Assembly (NCBI GenBank): GCA_031292035.1
Contig: JARLHX010000035.1
Span: 1 to 7,524 of the forward strand
Source of the DNA: Negativicutes bacterium
Lineage (GTDB): Bacteria; Bacillota_C; Negativicutes; Sporomusales_B; JARLHX01
Reading direction: 5' to 3'
Length of the DNA stretch: 7,524 nt
The notes below the pieces were generated by a model that had not been told where the DNA came from, made no database searches, and worked only from the letters and a program-made list of their open reading frames with translations. Position numbers and translations under genes: made by a program. This document shows positions 1-6,103 of this stretch, one piece after another (positions within the stretch are counted from its first letter, which is position 1; each line of letters starts with the position of its first letter).

Positions 1-1352
1 GAAGCATCTTTGGCAACGACCTGCATCTGGCGGCGATCCTGCCACCAGATGTCGACTTCACTGGTCCCGCTGGCAGTGATCGGCATCTTTTGAAAGAGCA
101 GTCCGGTTCCTGGGTTATTCCATGAATAATCCAGATCGGTGACATCCGGGTCGCTGGTAATTTGCTGCTGCTGGCTCTCGTCGCTGCTCACCAACCAGAT
201 TTGATACGTGGCCGAATTAGACAACGATTGTACCCCCACCGCCATCCAATCCCCCTTCGGGGAAACCGTCGGGATATCGAAGTTGACAGTTTTGGCAAAA
301 CCTGTTCCAGTGAAAATGGCCTGGCCCTGCCCGCCAGCCGCATTTGCCACAAACACCCTGGACAGAGCCGCAGTTGCACTTTCAACCATGTCCGTGTAAT
401 ACATATCTCTGCTATCCAGCGACCAGCTGCCCACCAGCCCGGTCTGAGTTTGAATTAAATTGTCGTTTTTTGTCTGGAGATTATAAATACGGATGCCGCC
501 GCTTACCCCATCCCATGAGGCGATCTTTTGCCCATCCGGTGACCAAACCGGGCCAAATCCCAACTTTTGCGAATCGCTGTACAGGGGCGCCGTCTCGCCT
601 GTATTAGGATCCAGCAGCCAGGGTCTGGGCGCTCCCAGCGGAGCGGTGGGAGATAAACCGGCATTTTGCCGGGTGTAAGCGAGCCTGGTTAGATCGGGAG
701 ACCAGGCCGCACTGAAACAGCGGTCGCCTCCGCAGTCGAGCAAGACGTGGTTGTTCTGCCCATCGCGGTCGATGATCCACAAATCAAGCCCTTTTTGTTG
801 GTTCAAAACAGAATAAACGATCTGTTCCCCATTCGGGGAGGCAGCGTAGTCATAGACTGACCCATTGGTGTGTGTCAGCTGTTTGGGAACATCGTTTCCC
901 GTGATGACAGCCGTCCATAATTCGCTGTTGTTTGGATCTGCTGAGAGATAAACTATCAGCGGGGAACGCAGGGTAAATTTCCAGGTTATATCCTGCGAGA
1001 CCTTTTCACCACTGGTGCCCAAGGCTCCCTTTTGGAGGGTAAGCGAATATTGCTGGCCGGGTTGGAAAGGCTGGTCTGGAATAAATTGGGCGTGTTGAGC
1101 GTCCGGCCAGGCAATTTTTCCGGGGATGGCCGGGCTGATTTGGATCATAGCAGCCAGCAAATCAGGCCGAACAGGTCGCGAAAAACTAATCTCAAGCGGG
1201 CCTTGCGGTCCAACCTCCAATATATTTTGAGCATCGCTGCCTTTGAGGCTGACCTCAAGGCTGATATGGCTGCCGGTGAAATAGACACCCAGTAGCACCA
1301 CAACAATCACCGATATGAAACCCCAGGCAGAAAAATCTAAGCGGTTCATCAT
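1..1352 (-). CDS. Membrane-anchored Ig-like and PD40 beta-propeller protein (C-terminus beyond window)
   Basis: An open frame of 450 codons runs from ATG 1352 to the left edge without a stop. Residues 9-27 form one hydrophobic segment, either an anchor or an uncleaved signal; no lipobox cysteine follows. Residues about 51-128 look like a bacterial Ig-like (SbsA type) domain ending in a W-K-F-T strand. From about 130 onward come TolB/WD40-like blade motifs: ASPNGEQIVYS (171-181), AWSPDLTRLAYT (216-227), VWSPDGQKIASW (269-280) and VSPKGDWMAVG (363-373). The protein should lie outside the membrane and bind a protein or ligand; no catalytic motif is visible. The start is supported by AAGGTGG at 1354-1360, which overlaps the stop codon of the upstream gene; only 7 bases separate the genes, so translational coupling is likely. 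A second ATG at 1349 is possible. Its substrate and role with the upstream permease pair are unknown. Confidence 0.85.
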   Translation of the reverse strand, partial: MMNRLDFSAWGFISVIVVVLLGVYFTGSHISLEVSLKGSDAQNILEVGPQGPLEISFSRPVRPDLLAAMIQISPAIPGKIAWPDAQHAQFIPDQPFQPGQQYSLTLQKGALGTSGEKVSQDITWKFTLRSPLIVYLSADPNNSELWTAVITGNDVPKQLTHTNGSVYDYAASPNGEQIVYSVLNQQKGLDLWIIDRDGQNNHVLLDCGGDRCFSAAWSPDLTRLAYTRQNAGLSPTAPLGAPRPWLLDPNTGETAPLYSDSQKLGFGPVWSPDGQKIASWDGVSGGIRIYNLQTKNDNLIQTQTGLVGSWSLDSRDMYYTDMVESATAALSRVFVANAAGGQGQAIFTGTGFAKTVNFDIPTVSPKGDWMAVGVQSLSNSATYQIWLVSSDESQQQQITSDPDVTDLDYSWNNPGTGLLFQKMPITASGTSEVDIWWQDRRQMQVVAKDA

Positions 1353-1359
1353 ACCCACC

Positions 1360-2148
1360 TTAGGGGAATAAATAGGGCTGCGAGGGCTGCTGCACCTGCG
1401 TCACCGAAGAAGCCAGGATGAGCGGGGTTTTATGCCCATCCAGGTCGATCGATTGTACCGGCCCCTGCACATCAACCCAGGTATTATCGGAAAATTGATC
1501 TCCTGCCGGAGTTTCGACGGCCATCCCAATGGCAAATGCATCCGCCACACAACAAACTATAGCAAACCGGCCCACCATAAAATGGCCTGCCGGAAGCGTC
1601 GAATCGTGATATACAAAACCGACTACATTCGCTTTCTGTCCCAGGTAGGGAGAAAGATCGGGCTCGTAATTGAAGATCTTGATCCAATCCAGCACCGTTC
1701 GATCTTCCGGGGCCTTACTTACAGATTCAGATTGTTTGCCGCCCCCGGCGGATAAAGGGGCATTTGAGCTGATGCCTTTGTTAGCCACTGCGTTGGCAGA
1801 TAATGGCCTGGCAGGAATGGCCAGACCGATGATCAGCGGGATGACAAGTATGAAAAGCCCTCCAAGCGAGCTAAGCTGTGGGATTCTTGCGGAGGAATGT
1901 TCCTCTTCTTCGTGGTCGTGGTCATGCTCGTCATGATCTTCGTGCTCGTGAGAGTGGCGCTGCTTCTGCCTGGAAAGCAGGGCCGTTAGAGCCATCGCCA
2001 GAAACCCCAGGATGGCAATGATACTTAACGAAATGTAACGCTGGTTAATGTACCAGTTGAGGTGGCCTGTTACGTATTGGACCAGGATAAAAAGCGCTAA
2101 TCCGGTCAGAATTAAGAACTGTAAGAATCGGTAGATTCGGGTATCCAT
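1360..2148 (-). CDS. TIGR03943/DUF1980 family permease partner (YcgQ-like) with His-rich loop
   Basis: This 262-residue protein matches the layout of the TIGR03943 family (B. subtilis YcgQ type), which is encoded beside DUF318 permeases. Hydrophobic segments lie at about 7-27, 38-58 and 94-112. Between the second and third is an acidic, His-rich stretch (residues 65-84, eight His alternating with Asp/Glu) that should bind divalent metal and, with the N-terminus inside, lies in the cytoplasm. A low-complexity linker follows (about 115-148). The C-terminal DUF1980-like domain (about 150-255) would then be outside; it carries the family motif GRFAIVCCVADA with C199 and C200. The start has AGGAA about eight bases upstream, and the gene begins 20 bases after the permease stop. 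The biochemical role of the family is not settled; a permease subunit or accessory is inferred from constant pairing and membrane topology. Confidence 0.88.
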   Translation of the reverse strand: MDTRIYRFLQFLILTGLALFILVQYVTGHLNWYINQRYISLSIIAILGFLAMALTALLSRQKQRHSHEHEDHDEHDHDHEEEEHSSARIPQLSSLGGLFILVIPLIIGLAIPARPLSANAVANKGISSNAPLSAGGGKQSESVSKAPEDRTVLDWIKIFNYEPDLSPYLGQKANVVGFVYHDSTLPAGHFMVGRFAIVCCVADAFAIGMAVETPAGDQFSDNTWVDVQGPVQSIDLDGHKTPLILASSVTQVQQPSQPYLFP

Positions 2149-2168
2149 AAGTGGGTTCCTGATTGTGG

Positions 2169-3191
2169 CTAGCTGGGGATGTAAAAGTTAATGATCAGAC
2201 CGGCCAAAATACTCAACAATAATGGAATGAGGATCAGGTACATAACCGTTTTCTTGCGGAAAACTCGGAATAAGAGCAAGGTGCTCTTGATGTCGACCAT
2301 CGGTCCAAATACCAGGAATGCCAGAATCGAGCCGAGGCTGAAAACGCTGGAAAAACCCAGGGCCACAAACGCGTCGACGGTGGAGCAAATGGATAGAATG
2401 ATTGCCAGCGCCACCATGATGACAACTGATAAAAGCGGGCCTTTGCCGATATTGAGCAGGGCGGATTGGGGAATGAAAGTCTGCATTCCGGCGGCAATCA
2501 TCGAGCCAATAATGAGATACCGCCCAATCTCGAAGAATTCATCCGTAGAAATTAGAAATGATTGGCGCATTCTTTCCCAGAAAGAATCCTGAGCATGGGT
2601 CCCATGACTGGCGACATCTTCGACCGTGATCCAGGGGGTGGGCCTTAACAGCTCCCAGGGGGTTTTGACGGTAGAAAAGATCAGCCCGGTGATGATTGCA
2701 ATTGCCACACCGATGCCAATCCGCAAAAACAAGACGCGCCCAACCCCAAATGCTGTGGCCGTGCTGATGATCACAATCGGGTTCAAAATGGGGGCCGATA
2801 ACAAAAAAGCGATCCCGGCCGGGATAGGGAACCCCTTGCGAAATAAGCGGCGCGTCAGTGGGATCACGCCGCAATCACAGACCGGGAAAATCAGCCCCAG
2901 GCTGCTGCCGATGAGGGCGCTCAGCAGGGCCTGTTTCGGCATAATTTTTACCATGGCGTCCCTGTCGAGAAACACTTCAATGACCCCGGACGCCAGGGTT
3001 CCTAAAAACAGAAAAGGGGCGGCTTCAATAAAAATCCCCAAGAAAACCGTCGCAAAGGTAGAAAGGCGGTCATTCAGGATGGTAGCCGGGTTTCCTGTAA
3101 AGAGTCGCGGTATAAAAAATACCAGGATAAAAAAGAGCAGGAAAATAACGATAAACTGTATCAGGGGTTTTTGTTTTTCAACGCGCAGCAT
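2169..3191 (-). CDS. DUF318/ArsP_1 family permease (YraQ/YcgR-like)
   Basis: This 340-residue polytopic protein has about eight membrane helices (about 11-29, 46-70, 88-105, 122-147, 152-174, 221-241, 252-295 as two, 316-337). Family landmarks are PVCDCGVIPLTRR (103-115), LSAPILNP (131-138), SICSTVDAF (267-275) and GPMVDIKS (296-303). Family members include ArsP, an exporter of organoarsenicals, and the poorly understood YcgR/YraQ permeases. Pairing with a TIGR03943 gene points to the YcgR type, so the substrate cannot be read from sequence. The two halves look like a direct duplication, with C105 and C269 at equivalent places. The start ATG has AAGGG eight bases upstream and is the first gene of a three-gene operon preceded by a 261-base gap. 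A long hydrophilic loop (about 175-215) joins the halves. Export of a soft metal or metalloid is one possibility, and uptake is another. Confidence 0.9.
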   Translation of the reverse strand: MLRVEKQKPLIQFIVIFLLFFILVFFIPRLFTGNPATILNDRLSTFATVFLGIFIEAAPFLFLGTLASGVIEVFLDRDAMVKIMPKQALLSALIGSSLGLIFPVCDCGVIPLTRRLFRKGFPIPAGIAFLLSAPILNPIVIISTATAFGVGRVLFLRIGIGVAIAIITGLIFSTVKTPWELLRPTPWITVEDVASHGTHAQDSFWERMRQSFLISTDEFFEIGRYLIIGSMIAAGMQTFIPQSALLNIGKGPLLSVVIMVALAIILSICSTVDAFVALGFSSVFSLGSILAFLVFGPMVDIKSTLLLFRVFRKKTVMYLILIPLLLSILAGLIINFYIPS

Positions 3192-3201
3192 AACGCACCC
3201 T

Positions 3202-3261
3202 TCTCTCAGCGACCAGTGATCAATGGCACCTGTAAAGATTATCAGGCCTATGGCTGAGAGA
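3202..3261 (-). promoter_or_regulatory. Structured leader with perfect 9-bp inverted repeat before the permease start
   Basis: The arms TCTCTCAGC (3202-3210) and GCTGAGAGA (3253-3261) are perfectly complementary. Between them lie two further self-complementary elements: CCTG/CAGG arms around an AU-rich loop (3229-3246, extendable by GGC/GCC with a bulge) and the near-palindrome CCAGTGATCAATGG (3213-3226, 12 of 14 positions symmetric). Read as RNA on the minus strand, this folds as a three-way junction whose closing stem ends directly beside the AAGGG ribosome-binding site of the permease. It could be a metabolite- or metal-sensing leader, or a cluster of DNA operator sites. I do not recognise a named riboswitch class. 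Confidence 0.4.
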
Positions 3262-3353
3262 TATTTTTAAGGATCAAGCAAGAATTATCCGGCCGGTATA
3301 GCCTGAACCGCCTTTCTCTTCCGAATGCTGCTGTACCAAACGGGATGTGCCCG

Positions 3354-3382
3354 ATTATACACCCAAGTGCTCATTAAAAATG
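3354..3382 (-). promoter_or_regulatory. Candidate promoter of the permease operon
   Basis: On the minus strand a perfect TATAAT (3354-3359) is preceded directly by TG, but the -35 region 17 bases upstream (CATTTT) is poor. Transcription would begin near 3347 and give a leader of about 155 bases that includes the inverted repeat at 3202-3261. A second candidate lies upstream: TTGATT (3419-3424), 16 bases, TATTGT (3397-3402), with the palindrome ACCAATTTGGT (3404-3414) inside its spacer, a classic place for a repressor. I cannot tell which is used. Confidence 0.4.
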
Positions 3383-3452
3383 CACTGATATTGACCACAA
3401 TACACCAAATTGGTAAACAATCAAGAGGCGGGTCAGAAGCAGCCCGGCTGGC

Positions 3453-4079
3453 TTACGGGCCAAGCAACTCTGAAAGGGACATTTGTAATTGTGCATCATC
3501 CAGGATTCCAATGTGGCTGAGCTGGATTTTGCCTGCCCGTGAAATAAAAACGCTGGTTGGTATGCCATAAACGAAATAAGATCGGGTGACTGCGTCGCTG
3601 CCGTCCAGTAATAGTGGATAGGTCACGCCAAATTTAGTCCTGAAGCTCAAAGCATCTGTAAGCGTATCCTCGTTTTCCAAATCGATCCCTAAAATTACCA
3701 ACCCCTTTGCTTTTTCCTGCTGATATGTTTTTTCTAATAAGGGCGTCTCTAACCTGCACTGATCGCACCAGCTTGCCCAAAAATTGAGCAAGACGGCATC
3801 TCCCCGGTATTGCTCGAGAGAAGCTTCGAGGCTGGTATTCAGCAAAGGCAGTCTAAAATTGGGAGCGACTGCCCCAGGCCGGATAGCTCCGCTTGTAACG
3901 GCTTCATCCTGGTGGCTTATTGCATAAAAAGGCGACTGGCTTACCACTTGGGCTGCGTCAGTGCTGGTAGATATTGAGCGGAGAGAACTGGCGGGTAATA
4001 AGTCTAGCAAGGTGGAAAAACCAATACCAACTGAGATTAATAACCCAATCAGCAGCCAAATCAAAATTTTGGGTTTCAT
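3453..4079 (-). CDS. Membrane-anchored TlpA/ResA-like thiol-disulfide oxidoreductase
   Basis: The product is 208 residues from the ATG at 4079. Residues 4-29 form a hydrophobic N-terminal anchor, and a thioredoxin-fold domain follows from about residue 66. The active site reads FWASWCDQC (100-108) with redox cysteines C105 and C108, and the cis-proline motif GIPTS is at 172-176. The TlpA/ResA family acts outside the membrane, reducing disulfides in targets such as apocytochromes or metallochaperones. The usual WCxPC has Gln in place of Pro before the second cysteine, which may change the redox potential. The frame is open 14 codons further upstream (to 4121), but that extension would overlap the SDR gene and place charged residues before the signal, so the internal ATG is preferred. 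It starts two bases after the SDR stop, implying co-transcription. The physiological target is unknown. Confidence 0.88.
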   Translation of the reverse strand: MKPKILIWLLIGLLISVGIGFSTLLDLLPASSLRSISTSTDAAQVVSQSPFYAISHQDEAVTSGAIRPGAVAPNFRLPLLNTSLEASLEQYRGDAVLLNFWASWCDQCRLETPLLEKTYQQEKAKGLVILGIDLENEDTLTDALSFRTKFGVTYPLLLDGSDAVTRSYFVYGIPTSVFISRAGKIQLSHIGILDDAQLQMSLSELLGP

Positions 4080-4081
4080 GA

Positions 4082-4924
4082 TTAGCCTGTCCCGAAAATC
4101 TGGCGGTACATATCGTCCCATTCGCGATCGGAAAGGCGGCGGCGCAGGGCAGGCAATTGTTCGGCTTCCGCGCCAATTTTATAGCGCGTTTGTGGATGGT
4201 CGGATTGGACAGCCTGTAGGATGACGTCAGCCACGTCTTCGGGCTGCAGAACGGCGCTTTCACCCGGCCCGGAATTGGCTTCCAAAAACTGGCGAAAGCG
4301 GACGATTCGAGCGGCATAGGGGCTATCGGGGGCGGATTGCAGGGAATCCTGGGTGGATTTGCCAAGGGGCGTCTGTACGACGCCCGGCTGGATAACAACC
4401 ACATCCACGCCAAAGGGCTGGACCTCAAAGCGCAGGGCATCTGAGAGCGCTTCGAGGGCGTATTTACTGGCGTGATAGACCCCACTGAACGGGATGGTAA
4501 ACTCGCCGCCCATCGAACTGACGTTGACGATACGCCCCCAGCCTTTGGAGCGCATGCCGGGTAGGACAAGCTGGCACAGACATACCAGGCCGAACACATT
4601 TGTTTCGAACTGGCGGCGCAGCCGTTCCAGGCTCATCTCTTCAATGGGCCCCATCTCGCTGTACCCGGCGCTGTTGACCAACACATCGATTGCTCCGTGA
4701 GTGGCTTCAATCTGTTGCACGGCTGCAACCAGCGAGGCTTTGTCGGTTACATCGAGTCGCAGAGGAATCAACCCAGGCAGTAACGGGTCAGCCATGATTT
4801 CCGGGTGACGGGCAGCCGCATAGGTAAGATAGCCCTGCCTGGCTAGCGCCAGAGCGGTCGCCCGGCCAATCCCCGCGGAACCACCGGTCACCAGGGCAAC
4901 TTTTTCATTCTCAATGATCACCAT
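4082..4924 (-). CDS. Short-chain dehydrogenase/reductase (classical SDR)
   Basis: The product is 280 residues with a single Rossmann domain. The cofactor motif TGGSAGIG is at 13-20, DVT at 58-60, NSAG (variant of NNAG) at 84-87, and the catalytic set is N109, S137, Y150 and K154 (YHASK). An Arg (R39) after the second strand suggests NADP(H) preference. The substrate cannot be predicted. The frame is open upstream to 5023, but residues before MVIIENEKVALV are not SDR-like, and a -10 box at 4946-4951 lies inside that extension. GGAGG (4928-4932) is only three bases from the ATG but six from the in-frame GTG next to it, so true initiation may be at 4921. The gene is followed two bases later by the thioredoxin gene. 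It faces away from the metal ABC operon across a shared upstream region. Confidence 0.9.
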   Translation of the reverse strand: MVIIENEKVALVTGGSAGIGRATALALARQGYLTYAAARHPEIMADPLLPGLIPLRLDVTDKASLVAAVQQIEATHGAIDVLVNSAGYSEMGPIEEMSLERLRRQFETNVFGLVCLCQLVLPGMRSKGWGRIVNVSSMGGEFTIPFSGVYHASKYALEALSDALRFEVQPFGVDVVVIQPGVVQTPLGKSTQDSLQSAPDSPYAARIVRFRQFLEANSGPGESAVLQPEDVADVILQAVQSDHPQTRYKIGAEAEQLPALRRRLSDREWDDMYRQIFGTG

Positions 4925-4945
4925 AATCCTCCAAATCCCGTTGAA

Positions 4946-4951
4946 ATTATA
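4946..4951 (-). promoter_or_regulatory. Minus-10 box of the SDR-thioredoxin operon
   Basis: A perfect TATAAT on the minus strand would start transcription near 4939, leaving a leader of about 15 bases before the SDR start. The -35 region is weak (TTCTTT at an 18-base spacing). A start here excludes the longer upstream reading frame for the SDR. Confidence 0.45.
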
Positions 4952-5000
4952 ATGGTAGAAAGACGAAATAAAGAACAACGGCCGTTTTTGCTTTACTAAT

Positions 5001-5015
5001 TGATACGGCATCTCA
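5001..5015 (+). promoter_or_regulatory. Candidate operator box 1 upstream of the metal ABC promoter
   Basis: TGATACGGCATCTCA is a 15-base imperfect palindrome (7-1-7 layout, five of seven arm positions matching). It lies just before the -35 box and shares TGATACG and the terminal CA with box 2. It also sits inside a wider AATTGA-N9-TCAATT inverted repeat (4998-5018) that reaches into the -35. Layout and position fit a Fur-family metalloregulator, by inference only. Confidence 0.35.
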
Positions 5016-5016
5016 A

Positions 5017-5045
5017 TTGACACCGGCCCCGCTCCGTGGTAAACT
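5017..5045 (+). promoter_or_regulatory. Promoter of the metal ABC transporter operon
   Basis: TTGACA (5017-5022, perfect -35) is followed by a 17-base spacer and TAAACT (5040-5045, four of six to TATAAT). Transcription would start near 5052. This lies downstream of the ATG at 5036, so the longest frame of the binding-protein gene cannot be used from this promoter. Confidence 0.55.
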
Positions 5046-5054
5046 CCCCCATAT

Positions 5055-5069
5055 TGATACGTTGTACCA
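5055..5069 (+). promoter_or_regulatory. Candidate operator box 2 at the transcription start of the metal ABC operon
   Basis: TGATACGTTGTACCA is a 15-base imperfect palindrome (TGATAC-N3-GTACCA, one mismatch between the six-base arms). It lies directly after the predicted start of transcription, a repressor position. It resembles the TGATAA-N3-TTATCA form of cyanobacterial Zur boxes as I recall it. It repeats the first nine bases of box 1 (ATTGATACG) 54 bases downstream. Confidence 0.4.
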
Positions 5070-5153
5070 TTAGCAAGGGATTGCCCGGATTGGAAAGCAT
5101 GTTGTCAAAATTTCTAAAAAGATTAATTTCGTTGCCGCAGGTGCGGGTGCTTT

Positions 5154-5171
5154 TCCCGCCGAAGGGCGGGA
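5154..5171 (+). promoter_or_regulatory. GC-rich hairpin covering the binding-protein ribosome-binding site
   Basis: T-CCCGCC (5154-5160), loop GAAG, GGCGGG-A (5165-5171) forms a seven-base-pair stem. The 3' arm and loop contain the purine-rich AAGGGCGGG, and the last pair uses the A of the ATG at 5171. It could limit translation of the first gene of the importer. No run of T follows directly, so it is not a standard terminator. Confidence 0.45.
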
Positions 5172-6091
5172 TGCATTTTCCCGGTGAAACAACCACCATC
5201 TCGTCTCTAAAGCGCCTCTTCCTTCCAATCCTGCTGATCTTTTTAGCCGCCTGCGGCAGCGCCCCCGCAGCCGCCCCTCAGGCTTCCTCCGGCAAAGTGC
5301 TGGTTGTGGCTGCCGAAAATTTCTACGGCAATATTGCCCAGCAGTTGGGTGGCACGCACGTGTCGGTTATAAGCATCCTGTCCGATCCCAATATCGATCC
5401 GCACGAATACGAAACCAACGTACAGAACGGCGTGGCAGTCAGCCAGGCCCAACTGGTGATCGAAAACGGCGGCGGCTACGATACCTGGATGGATAAGCTG
5501 CTTTCGGCCTCCCCCAACCCGCAGCGCATCGTGCTGGTTGCAGCGGACATTGCCGATCACAAACTGCCGGAAAATCCGCACGTCTGGTACGGCATCGATA
5601 ATATCCAGACCATCGCCCGCGCTATCAGCGCCGCCCTGGAAAAAAGCGACCCGGCCGATCGAGCGGCCTTCCAGCAGAATCTAAACAATTTCCTGGCCTC
5701 CCTGGCCCCTATACAACAAAAGCTGAGCGATCTGAAAGCCCGCTACAACGGCACACCGGTCGGCCTGACCGAAACCATCTTTCTCTACCAGGCCAACCCA
5801 ATCGGCCTCAAAGTACTAACCCCCTTCGACTTCGAAAAGGCCATCGCCGAAGGCAACGATCCGCCCGCCGATACCGTGCTGACCACCAACAACCAGATCA
5901 GCCAGCACCAGATCAAAGTGCTGATCTACAACGTCCAGACCGTCACACCCGTCACCACCAACCTGCAAAATGAGGCCAAACAGGCCAACATCCCCATTGT
6001 ACCCGTATCTGAAACCATGCCGCCCACTAAAACCTACCAGCAGTGGATGCTGGACCAGCTCAACGCATTGCAAACAGCCCTGGGTGGCTAG
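5171..6091 (+). CDS. Metal ABC transporter substrate-binding lipoprotein (ZnuA/PsaA family, cluster A-I)
   Basis: The product is 306 residues from ATG 5171. The N-terminus has basic residues and a hydrophobic stretch ending in the lipobox LAAC, placing the lipidated cysteine at position 28 on the outer face of the membrane. The mature domain follows the ZnuA/TroA fold: two lobes joined by a helix (about 142-185). Likely metal ligands are H78 (DPHEYE), H137 (NPHVWY), E201 (LTETIF) and E282 (VSETM). The third ligand is Glu as in PsaA and MntC, not His as in TroA and ZnuA, and there is no His-rich loop, so manganese is at least as likely as zinc. Starts at 5036 and 5099 are in frame; 5036 precedes the predicted transcript start, and 5099 would give a leader of over 50 residues before the lipid cysteine. 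The ATPase gene follows after 12 bases. Confidence 0.9.
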   Translation: MHFPGETTTISSLKRLFLPILLIFLAACGSAPAAAPQASSGKVLVVAAENFYGNIAQQLGGTHVSVISILSDPNIDPHEYETNVQNGVAVSQAQLVIENGGGYDTWMDKLLSASPNPQRIVLVAADIADHKLPENPHVWYGIDNIQTIARAISAALEKSDPADRAAFQQNLNNFLASLAPIQQKLSDLKARYNGTPVGLTETIFLYQANPIGLKVLTPFDFEKAIAEGNDPPADTVLTTNNQISQHQIKVLIYNVQTVTPVTTNLQNEAKQANIPIVPVSETMPPTKTYQQWMLDQLNALQTALGG

Positions 6092-6103
6092 AAAAGAAAG
6101 CAC

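Larger units (their letters stand above)
3192..3452. other. Intergenic region between thioredoxin gene and permease operon
   Basis: This 261-base stretch has no credible gene. It contains the two candidate promoters (3354-3382 and 3397-3424) and the structured leader (3202-3261) of the downstream permease operon. Just after the thioredoxin stop there is a short CAGC/GCTG hairpin without a T-run, so I do not call a terminator. It is more AT-rich to the eye than the genes on either side. Confidence 0.6.

Noticed and set aside
162..678. Several plus-strand frames opposite the propeller gene
   Set aside because: They overlap one another in different frames, while the minus strand is open over the whole 1352 bases with clear PD40 motifs.
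2191..3219. Plus-strand open frames opposite the permease (2191-2592 and 2626-3219)
   Set aside because: They are antisense to a well-supported membrane protein, have low-complexity basic composition and lack plausible domains or ribosome-binding sites.
3185..3261. TPP riboswitch-like words (AGGTGCC, GCTGAGA, CCTGATAAT) in the permease leader
   Set aside because: The words occur in the wrong order and the conserved second half of the THI box is missing, so this is probably coincidence.
3229..3261. Hammerhead ribozyme-like CTGATAA
   Set aside because: CUGAUGA and the matching GAAA core are both absent.
3430..3455. Terminator after the thioredoxin gene
   Set aside because: Only a short CAGC/GCTG hairpin is present and no T-run follows.
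3325..3570. Plus-strand 81-codon frame across the end of the thioredoxin gene
   Set aside because: It has no recognisable domain or ribosome-binding site and overlaps the conserved C-terminus of the thioredoxin.
5036..5170. Upstream extension of the binding-protein frame to ATG 5036
   Set aside because: ATG 5036 lies inside the promoter spacer, upstream of the predicted transcription start, and the added residues do not resemble a signal peptide.
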